The notes under the pieces were generated by a model that did not search any database, had not been told where the DNA came from, and worked only from the letters and a program-made list of their open reading frames with translations. A DNA stretch of 64,000 nt, taken from assembly GCF_028583425.1 (NCBI RefSeq), contig NC_072802.1:19849926-19913925 (forward strand), written 5' to 3'. Positions 54,101 to 64,000 of this stretch are shown one piece after another. This stretch comes from Eublepharis macularius. Taxonomy: Eukaryota; Chordata; Lepidosauria; Squamata; Eublepharidae. The translations under genes were made by a program, and so were the position numbers. How positions within the stretch are numbered: position 1 is the first letter of the stretch; each line of letters opens with the position of its first letter.

Positions 54101-56209
54101 CAGGCAGGGCGTTACTCTAATAAAAACAATATTTTTTAATACACTACTTGGGAGTTCAAGAATGTGAAACTAGATTTAGTTTAGTAGTGAAATTGTGGAG
54201 GCCAATAATTAGGAATATAGAAACTGAAAACTTCATGTAGGAAAACGAATCACTTAGCCTTTATTAAATTCTCCAGTCTTTCAGATCTGGTAGACGTAGA
54301 AAAATATCTTTGAGTGTAATAGACAAAAGGTAGCAAAGGTAATTAGCCCTTTACTCTGACCCATTTAACCTAACAGATACAGTTTTTGTAACAAACAACT
54401 CAATTTATTAATTAAGGTTTTGCCAAACTAAGTCCAGAAAAGTGAAGAAAAAAAAATCCCAAACAAACAATGACAATTCCTGGAATTATTTGAGCGTGCA
54501 TTTCAGTATGGATGCAAAAGTTTTCAAGGACAAACATTGTAAGAAAATTGTTTGGATGCAAATACACAGGATGAATACATTTGAAGAACAATTCTTAAAC
54601 AATATATGTCTTGAAACAATCCAGTAACCAAATATAATGTCCATCTTTGACTTAGAATGTGAATCAAAACAAAGTTGGTAAGTTATCTGCAGATAAGTTA
54701 AAAACTCTATGGCACAAATTTTCACAAAAAAAGTTAAGGCAGAGACAAACATTTTATATAAAAATAGCTGAGCAGGTTTCTAATGAAGGAAATAACCTTT
54801 TGTGTGTAAGAGATGGATTTTGTTAATACAAGATTATAAATATCCTTATATATACAGACACAAGATTGATACAAATGGATGGACTCCATTTTTTCCAATA
54901 AACCAAGATCATATATCCTGGATTGCAGTGGAGGTACTCAGAAGTTAAATATCTGTCATAATCTTCCTGCTACACATACCCATTTACATGTCATTAAAAC
55001 TGAACTGTAAATACTGAGTTTCATAGAGAAATTCAGTTTTGTCACACTAAAATTTACAAAACTTGCCAAACCGGCCAAAAGGACATTATGTTAATTTAAA
55101 GATAATTACTTAGACTTTGTTGGCACATTTGAATAGCATACTGGTTTATAAAAACACTTAGAACCTTCAGAAGAAATCAGCTTTCAATTCAAATAGATGT
55201 CAAGGGTCACCACTGCAAAAGGAAGAGGAAGCTTTACAGGGGAAAGCTTACATGCCAACATCCCGCCAGGTGCCTCCCAACAGGACCATGCTTGCAGCTC
55301 CCAACTCCCACCTAGCAGCCTGCCGCTGAGCAGTGGAAGAGGATTCATATCAGACCTTTATAGTGTGTGTTCAGTTTTGATCAAAAACTGGTATTGCATA
55401 TAACTAGCAACAAAATTATACAAGGGGGAAGGGGGAGACCAGATTTACAGGGCTTTGCATCTCACAAACTCAAAAGAATGACAATATATCTTTTGGACGT
55501 ATTTCTCCGGCTCTCTACACATTTCGTACTGAGAGCGGCACCCGCTTAGATCCTTCAGCACCAAATTAAGTTTACAGCAATGCAAGAAGCAGAAATGGAT
55601 AAGAAATCAATACAGCAGAGGGCTCTTGTAACTCCTGGCCCCTGTCGCCATTATGAACCTTTCCAGTAGATGGGAAAGGTACGGCACATTACTGACTGCT
55701 TGTCTTTCAGCCACTTAAAACCTTTCAACCCATGTTCCACTTGAGGCTGGGGAAAGATTTGTATATCTGCAGTGAAGTGCAGCATCTGTCCAGATGGCAG
55801 AATCCCTGCACTATGCCGGTGCTGAAAGAGAATGTGTGCTGATGTTTATGCTCATGTCTTCTTTTCAGCCCCCCCCCCCCTTTAAGAAAGGGCAAGAGAT
55901 TGAAGCCCAACTTAGTTGTTAGGATAACCTGCAGTAGTAGAATAACAGAATGGAAATGTGACTGGATTACATTTGTTTTAAACCCACCCCAAATATCTGT
56001 AAATAGGAATGTAGCACAAATGCAATTCAGGCAGCCAGTATAAGGCTGTGTGTTCAGGATAAGGTGGCAAGGAGATGACAGAGGAGACTGTACCACTCAA
56101 GAGTGGAGGCAAAGGATTAAGTTTTTTAAAATGGAAAACTAGGACGGCAAGCAAAGGGCTAGGCAAGAATTCAAGCAAAGGGTTAGACTAGAATTGCTTT
56201 CCTTATTAC
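54101..56209. other. Repeat-poor AT-rich stretch, no recognised feature
   Basis: About 2.1 kb without identifiable transposons or exons. Poly-C at about 55868-55880. Confidence 0.35.
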
Positions 56210-56415
56210 ATAGATCCAGAGGAGTTAGCCGTGTTAGTCTGTAGTTGCAAAATAGTAAAGAGTCCAGTCGCACCTTTAAGATTAATTAACTTTATTGTAG
56301 CAAGAGCTTTCGAGAACCACAGCGCTGCATCTGTTGAAGAGAGCTGTGGTTCTCGAAAGCGTAGGCTACAATAAAGTTGGTTAGTTTTAAAGATGCTGCT
56401 GGACTCTTTACTATT
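56210..56415. mobile_element. Penelope-like palindromic repeat with hammerhead-like core
   Basis: 'ccagaggagttagccgtgttagtctgtagttgcaaaatagtaaagagtccagt' opens the left arm. The arm ends in 'tttcgagaaccacagcgctgcatc'. The right arm 'gaagagagctgtggttctcgaaagcgtaggctacaataaagttggttag...ctgctggactctttactatttt' is its reverse complement. Right-arm motif: GCAT (56327-56330), CTGTTGA (56331-56337), stem GAGAG../..TTCTC, GAAA (56355-56358). This is a mutated version of the widespread GCAT-CTGATGA...GAAAGC-TTATGC arrangement, in which GCAT and ATGC would pair as stem I. Confidence 0.65.
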
Positions 56416-57254
56416 TTCCTTATTACAGGGAGTGTTAAGAGAGAAGCACTAAAACAGGACCAATCCACTACCACCCCACCAAATGCCTGTTATTTAAAGC
56501 AGCACAGTCTATTCTGTCACCTCATTCTGTTGTATATATTGACCAGGCCTAAGTCCCAATGAAATGAATACATCTTAATTTAACCTCTATCAATACCAGT
56601 TAGACTAAAGCATACCTTTCTCTGAATTTTGCCATCAATTGGGGGGAAGATCATGGTTAGCATGCCAAGTACAGAGATATCCAAAGAAAAGCCTTCTTTA
56701 TAATAACAGCATGCCTCGTTCCCTTTCATATTAAGAGAGTACTATTCATTGTTCATTTGTTTTTTTACACCTGGCCTAATTCCTGTATTCCATGGATTGT
56801 AGATAATGAATTTAGCTTCCCTTCTTCCCTATTTCAGGAAGTTGTTCTATGCCAACAGATTTTATGTAGGGGGAAAGAATTAGGGCATTTTCAAATTCAA
56901 TGCCAAAATGTTATGCTTCCAACCTGAGTTTTATAACCTATTTTGGGGATATTATATGCTTCCTCTGACAGCAAGTAACCTCAAAACCAGCCACTTGTGC
57001 GACTGGGCTGAAAGGGTTCCAAACCCAGGCCATTTCTATAGGATTCTTCTGGCTATTTTAATGTAAGGGTTACTTCTCACCTCCTTTCTGAGCAGCTGCC
57101 ATCTCCCAGCTGGAGAAAAGTGGGAAAGGAAACTGGGTATTTAGAAGGGTGAGGTTGGGCACCCGCCCTTCTAAACAGCCTTTTGGCCACAACCCCTCAC
57201 AAGCTCCAGTCTTTTGGCCCTGGAATTACCACCCCGTAACAAAAAGTCTGCCAA
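56416..57254. other. No recognised feature
   Basis: Non-coding, no family identified. Confidence 0.4.
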
Positions 57255-57345
57255 GAAAATGTTGTGATGCGATATCCCCCATGGGTCAGTAATGACTCGG
57301 TGCTTGCTTGACTACCTTTACCTTACCTACTTTTACCTTACCTGG
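57255..57345 (+). mobile_element. RTE/BovB-type tail fragment
   Basis: 'gcgatatcccccatgggtcagtaatgactcggtgcttgcttgactacctttaccttacct' is a tail seen on RTE-mobilised SINEs. Confidence 0.5.
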
Positions 57346-60300
57346 TCCAATTTTTTTTTAAAAAAGGAGGGAGGGAATATAGCTTATCCATTTTAACCGC
57401 AAGGCACAATCCTGTGGGGAACTTGTACCAGTCCCATTCATTTCTGTGGGACGTGCTGGAAACATTCCCAACAAGCTGCACCTTTACAATATAGTGATTA
57501 TTTCACTGTGACTATTGTACTCTTCTATTTCTACTTCTTTCTCTCACACACACGCTCTCACACAGAGCTGCCTATCATTTCAGCCCTTTCATAGTCCTAA
57601 GTTATACAACAAATTAGCATGACAAAAATTTCCTGACAGGAGTTTTAAAAACTCCATTATTCAGCATTATGTATTTTTCTAAACACCACAAAACAAACCC
57701 ACCCAAATACCCCCCCCCCCAAGCTCCCAATGAAAGAAAAATGCCCATGTGCTAGAAGCCACTTATTGCCAGGGGAGAGGGGGGGAAACAAGTGACATTG
57801 GAATCTATTGTGACATTTGAGGTGATGTGATGTCACCTTGCAGAGGTAGTATGTAATGTCATGTTAATTTTTTAAACTGCAAGACTGATTAAGAAATAGA
57901 GTTAAGAAGTTTCAGATTCCAGATGTAACTAGGAGGGCTTAAACAAGAAACACTTCACTTGCTGTTGTATTTCAGATATGCCTATGAAGCACCTCACAGC
58001 CTTTCTACTGAAACTATTAAAACGTGTATTGCATCTGAAGACACAGCTTCATGCAGGGGAGGGGGGCAGTTCTCCAGTCACACCACCAACAGCAGACCGT
58101 ACTTCGTGAACGAGTATGAACCAGTGAGGATCATTTCAATAGTCTGCCATCTCTGCCATAATAAATATTTTGGTTGGTGTGATAAAGTAGTAAAGTTCTC
58201 AAACGGGAAGTTAAAAACATCTTTGTACAAAATATCTTTGAATGGACTGGATGCTCTAGTGTATTTGCCTTCAGTTGTTAGTTTGGGGATAGAACCCTGA
58301 CCTAAAGTGGGTCGCAGCAATAAGCATTACCAGCTTTCTTTGAGAGAGAGAGAGAAGAGGGGTTCCAGATGCAAAAAGATGACAGCCTTCTTATACCCTT
58401 AACAGATGTGCAAAGGCAATTTCACAGGCACAACTCCCCCCCCCCCAGAACTGCATGCCCAGTTGCATTTTTCAAAGTTCTCTCCTCTGAGCAGCTATTA
58501 AAGGCATAGGAGGCCTGTTCTCCTTTACATATGGTTTTGTTGGAGAAGAAAGCAGGAGGATAAAAGATTTAAAAACTGGTAAAAGAAGACTGGTCCACCT
58601 TTAGGAGAATAATTTTGTAGGATACGGACACTTTCTGTTTCAGTGAACTTGACTTATTATTAAAGGGCACTGGAAGGTAGAACGTTTCACACATCATAGG
58701 TCACTATTTGTTATGTTTTGTAATGGTACATTTTATGATAATATAAGACCTTGCACTTTATTTTGCTCCTACAAAGAAACTAAGAAGTGCAAGCTTTTAA
58801 AAAAAATTAAAGTGCATCCCATATTGTAGGTTGTAGTTAAGGAGGATTCTGGCTTTCAAAGGACTGAAGATGACTGCTATAGAAGATGACTAGAAGATGA
58901 CACGTACAGTTCCGTCACGAAGATTGCCATTTGATCTAATATCAGTGATAGAACTGGTGTAAGCTCAAACACATTTTTCTGTGGTATCTCTTCATACATT
59001 CAGCTGTACACATGCTGACTATACATGTATGGGTGAACCAGCCCAACTGCTGTTACATTTAAACTTTGTAGAATTATGTCCAAATCCCATTCAGCCACGG
59101 ACTCAGTAGGAGGCCCTGCAGAAGTCTAAATTCTTAGCTTCTCTGTCATACCTATAAAATTGGAATAAGTGACCTCCTGCATAGGGTAGCTAAGAGGAAG
59201 AATGAAGAGCATAAGTTCTGTGCAAGTCAGTCAATTGGTTTCAATTTTTCCACAGAATAGTCAATCAAAAGGAATGCACCTAAGCAATATTCAAGCCCAC
59301 ATACTTCATTTCTAACCTAAATTTCAAGCACAAAGGGGAAAGAAAGAGAGAAGAAGAGGGAGAGAAAGAGGCCAACCCCTTTATGACCGGAAGATCTACA
59401 CTGGAGGTAAAGCACAAAAATTAAACTTTTGGTTGAAATGTTAAGTTTTTGAAGCTCTGTTTCCCTTGCCTTTATCTTTACACCAACTTGCTCATGCTCT
59501 CTCTAAAGTATATGTTAAGTATTTACTTGGGAAAAGTCAATTGGAGAGAACTTTACTAATTGCTATACACTGTGGCCGTAACCAAGCAGCGTATCTGGCT
59601 CAGCAATTGCCAAGTGAAACAGAAATTTCTTCCATAAAAGATACATTGCAGTGCAATCAGATTTGTATAATCCTTCCCACGCTGTTGTAGGGCATAAAAC
59701 GCACTGGAGTTTGTTCTTTTGTCACGTGAAATTATCTGAAGTCACACAACACCCATGCTTCATCCAAAAGATGTTCAACAGCTGAAGAGAACCCGGCTGG
59801 AAGGAACTAAGATCACATGGGATGGGTTCAGACGTAACATGAAACCATATCTTATGTAAACAAGGCATAAGTTAATTGACTATCCAAATTCAGGCTACTA
59901 TACTGTTTTAGATTATTTTCAAGCCATGACGTGGTTAGCCTAAACCAGAGATCCTCAACTTTTGGAATTTTGAGACAAGGTAATGGGCACCATCGCAAAA
60001 TGGCTGCCAAGTGGAAGGGGGTACAACTGATCATAAAAGACTTCTAGAGGGGCTACAGCCGTCTCAGTACTGGGAGATTTTAAGTCCTATGTCCATGGCG
60101 TATAAACTCTGTTACAGGTGGCTGTTTCTGAATGGGTGTTCCCTGCAGACACAAAGCTGAAGGAAAACCAAAACTGGCTGTTTACTATATAGAAGAAGAA
60201 TGTTGGTACCAAGAAACACATCTGCCGTTGCCACTGTGCCCTTAGGCACCAAGTTGGTGATCGCTAGTCCAAAGCGTGGTGTCAGGTCATTTACAAACAT

Positions 60301-63300
60301 GGTACCTTGGCTTTTTACTGCTGACGATGCTCCACGTCCGCCCTGCCTATAGAGTCCCCTAGCAGGAGCAATTCAAAAACAAAGCCATTCATCTTCAGCC
60401 AGCTCTTGCTACCATCAAACCTCTTCCTACACTCAACTCCAAGCTTGCCTGGCAACAGACTCTCTCCACTCTGCCTCTGCCTTTTGAGACAATGTGGAGA
60501 ATTCCTTCTGCACATCTATAGGGGGGAAAGCAATGCCAATAGGAACCCTGGTTCTCTTGACTGCTCTCCTCCAGGAACAAAGCAATATAGGCAAACCCCC
60601 ATTCACTTCTATTTCACTAAAACAATGGAGTTGTGGCAGGTGTGTGTGTGGGGGGGGGTAGGGAAAGCTAACAGGGCTGTTTCTCTGCATGCACCCCCAC
60701 TCAAATCTCTTTCCCCATTTTATATCAAGCCTACCCAAGAAAGTGTGCACAGCTCCTCCTGTTTGTCCTCTTTAGTAAAGTTCATTTAATGCAATTTACT
60801 TGTGCATGAGTGGAAACTAGTTTGCAGCATGTGGATTCTTCCAGGTATTTTGTTGGGGTTTTGGACTCTGTGTACGAATCCTCTAGGTATGTGGCTGCCA
60901 GGTAAAATCTTGTGTGAACTCCAAAACCTGCTCGGGTACAGGAATGAAAAGCTGGATATTGCAGTGGGGGCACGATAGGTAAAGTATCTGCTGAAGCATC
61001 CTGTATAGCTGTGAAAAGCCACTTTCGCAATTACCATCAATGAAAAGAGCCACATTTTACTTCCATTCCTAACATGAAGCTTGGGCCTCATGGAGGCTTG
61101 CAGCTTACCCATTCCCCTAGTGATGGTGATTTCAGGGTGGGAACCACCTGCCAAGCACAAACACCACCAAGCAAGAGCCTTGCCGACCTTCTTGAAACAT
61201 AGGGCAGGTGCTACAATGGGGAATATCGCTCCTGAGCTATTCAGCGATCGCTGATGTATGGCATGGGTGGGTGCATTTGGTTGCATAAATATGCATGGAG
61301 TATGCTGAAATCTGCAACAGGTTATTCTCCTGGGTGTGTGGGATTGCTGTGAAAGCCTTGCAATTTCCTTGGCTAGGGAGGGTAGTGGGTATGGCTCAGC
61401 TGTGGCTGACACTTCTCCACCCACTTGCTGCTCAGGCCAGTAGTAAGCTGAAAACGCAGTAAGGCTTTTCCATCTCTGCAGGATTCTACAAGGAGGGCTG
61501 GGATACCAACCAGATCTCTGATGGGGCTAGTGTGTGTGAGGAAAAAGAGGGAGCCACGAGGAAATTAAACAAGCAATGATTCATTGATCACCTAGCTGGC
61601 TTCATAAGCTAACCACAGATAAACTAAACCATGGCTCTGCATTATGTCTGAACTGATCCATAGTGGGTGCATTTCTTCTTCCCCCACCTAGTTTCTTACA
61701 CTGTCCAAAAATACTTTTAACCCCTCTTTTCCACTGGCACAATCCAGTATCTTGGCCTGTCTTCCTCCCGCCCAACTCCCTAATCTTTCCTGCCACTACG
61801 GAAAGTATTTAACCCTGCTCCTATTTCAGGCACCTTCTCCAGGTCTATTGGGTACCCTTCCCTCCAGGGGCTGTCTGAATGCACTATAGGAGTATAGCAA
61901 AAGCACACATCATGGCAGTGGGCACAGAATCAGAGGTTCTGATGAGTGCTTCTTTTTTTCAAAGCAAGTTTCCAGTTCTTGAGGCTGTAAAGATATGCTG
62001 GAAAATGACTGGGCAATGCCTGAATGCTCATAAGCCAGAGGGATTTCTAGAGGATTGAAAGCCTTGGTAGCTTTTTAACCCTCCCCCCTACCGCTGAGTT
62101 TTGCAAACGGCAATAATACCGAACAGTTTAAAAAATGCAGGTTTATGTTAAAAATTTTATCATTTTCACACAGGAGTAATTGCTTCCTGACCTGGGGTAA
62201 GATGTTTAGTTGCAGCACCTTCTTCCCTCTTGACTACAACAACGATCTTTCTAGGTTGGTAGACATTCACATTTCTGTCTTGGCCAAGATCTGTAAGTGT
62301 GCGCTGCCCACTACAGGAAAATGCATTTTGCATTTCGGAAAAATCCCCCCCCTTTCTCCAGACTTGAGAGATCTCACCAACCCTTTGCTCAGCCTCGGTG
62401 CAACAGGGACTAGCCCCACAGCAACTGGAGTGGAGGTTTCCCCTACGGAGCTCAACAGAGTAACACAGTCAAGACTGACCCTTCCCCCAAGGCAGAAAAA
62501 CAAGACCAGATGTGAACAATTTGGACTGGCCATATAGCTGGCTAAAGATGTTTCAAACTAGGAAAGGTAGTTAGTAAGAGAATGGACAATAAAAACAGGG
62601 GAGGGAGGAGGAGAAATAAGGAGGGGAGTTAATGGGCAGAAGATGGAGGGCACCAGCAAGTTTGAGCAACTGTCTGCAAGGTTGTTGTAGGAGTAGGATG
62701 ACTGATCTCGCGCAGCAGTTTCAGTTACTGGGATTCATGATTCTGAAAGAAGAGGAGAAGCGGTGGCTTTTTACAGTCTGTGCCACTGTGTCAAAGCAAC
62801 TGTTGACGGCTGTCATTTCTTTCCTACTTTCTCGTGGCAACAGAAATTTGTCTCCAACATTTTCATTATCCAATTAAAGACAGAAGAAAAAGGAGCTGTA
62901 AATCAAAATCCTGAAAATGGCCACAGTTAACAGAATCAATCCTCTGCGCTGGTGGAAAAATAAGAGGGGGAAAAAAAGAGACAAATTGGACGAGCAAGTA
63001 TCGTTATTTTGAACAGCTGATGCGCATCAAGATTTCAGCCTATTCAGACGCAGGAATGACTCGAACACATTCATCCAGGAGCTCAGTTTGACGCTGACTT
63101 ACAGCTGCCTAATGAGTGAAGGAAGCGACTTCTGAGAAAGGACCTCATAAAAGCATTTGCCATTTGGAGACAATACACCAAGGGGAATTCATGAGTCAGG
63201 GTGTGGTTTTTTTGGACAATGGTGAAAGTTTAAGAAAAAAATCCTAGTTCATGTAAGAACTAGTACCTGATGTGCTTCTCTTGGGAATTTCATAGCCCAC

Positions 63301-64000
63301 CTGCTCTCAAGTTAATTGTGTGTCTGGAAGAGAAAGACATTCAAGCTTGAATACCCCGCCCCCCAGCTCCTCTGACTCCCAGTTCTTGTTGCCAAGGGGT
63401 TGGATTGGGGTGAGGGGGACTCTACTTCGAATTACAAAACCAGGTCTCTGAACAGGCGTCACTTGAAGCTTGCTCATAAACCAGTTTTTCTTGAAGATAA
63501 GCCATAGAAGTCAACATACCTTCAGGAACTGCGCACTGTAGTATTGTGGCCATTACCCCAGAGTTATTGCCAAGCTTTGTTGAGTACCCTTACTTCTGTA
63601 AAAATGCTACTTCTCCCAACAAATTAAGCATATATGAGGCGCCTGTTTTCACCCAGAGCTTCTGTCTGCTGTTATACAGAAAACCATTTATTAGTCTGAT
63701 CAAATGGATAGATTTAGTTTTCCAATAATGTTCCATATATTGGGGAAAGGGGAAAGAAGAGGAGATACAACTGTTACTCATCATATACCACTAAAGCACT
63801 TCTTTTGCTTGATCCCTGGTTTGCACCATCATTTTTGTGAAGGCTCAGTTTTTGCCCTCTGACCTCTTCGAGCCCATAATTTCCAAGGATCAGTTCACCT
63901 ACCTGAGAGAAGGGGGCAAGAGAGGTGTTGGGGAGGGGGGAGAAAGAGACAGAGGCAGCAAACATCACACTAAACAGGACTGATAGGCCCCACCCAATTA
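57346..64000. other. Repeat-poor terminal stretch, no confident gene
   Basis: About 6.6 kb with few recognisable repeats. Frames at 57959-58300 (plus, 113 codons), 60786-61424 (minus, 212 codons) and 62145-62537 (plus, 130 codons) lack domains and splice logic. 59450-59770 and 62940-63240 have a balanced, repeat-free texture that could be conserved non-coding sequence. Short poly-C/poly-G runs occur at 57709-57721, 58435-58446 and about 60649-60658. Confidence 0.3.

Overview
This window is animal nuclear DNA dominated by transposable elements. It most likely comes from a squamate reptile, possibly a gecko. The support is the mix of repeats: CR1/L2-type LINE ends, an L1 ORF2 remnant, a BovB (RTE) LINE tail, 5S rRNA-derived and tRNA-derived SINEs with LINE-like tails, many short hAT-type foldback transposons, and Penelope-like 3' fragments carrying hammerhead-like motifs. 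That combination is known from lizards and snakes. The species assignment is inference; no alignment was run. Nothing resembles a prokaryotic gene cluster.

Only one stretch looks like a real gene. At about 1,120-2,120 there is a very GC- and CpG-rich island. It has two perfect palindromic CRE sites, two near-perfect ones, GC boxes and a YY1-like motif. On the minus strand it holds a 144-base open exon starting at an ATG and ending at a good splice donor (1339-1482). I read this as the promoter and first coding exon of an unidentified gene running leftward out of the window. No later exon is recognisable, and the remaining ~62 kb reads as upstream intergenic sequence or an intron of something else. 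The longest other frames (about 44.6-45.2 kb and 60.8-61.4 kb) match nothing I know.

Layout: 0-1.1 kb has a truncated 5S-SINE, a hammerhead-like repeat and a foldback MITE. 1.1-2.1 kb is the promoter island. 2.2-10 kb has scattered short repeats, a 5S-SINE at 5.4 kb, a 675-bp hAT-like element at 6.3 kb and a tRNA-SINE at 9.2 kb. 10.26-11.48 kb is a 1.2-kb hAT-like element with an internal array of ~130-bp palindromic units. 12-20 kb holds several MITEs and a large inverted repeat built from SINE and LTR pieces (19.7-20.3 kb). 22-31.5 kb holds two copies of one hAT MITE family, a clean hammerhead-like motif inside an L1 remnant (26.5 kb), a BovB tail and a near-perfect 75-bp-arm palindrome (31.3 kb). 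31.8-46 kb is a series of nested SINE/MITE insertions. 47.4-50.7 kb holds a CR1 3' end split by a hAT MITE and an inverted LINE reverse-transcriptase remnant. 52.8 kb carries an LTR related to the one at 20 kb. 53-64 kb is comparatively repeat-poor.

The most distinctive observations are the many hAT-type elements with intact or nearly intact 8-bp target-site duplications, nested insertions that give relative ages, and recurrent hammerhead-ribozyme-like cores. All are read by eye from the sequence. Family names rest on recalled consensus features, not on a database search.
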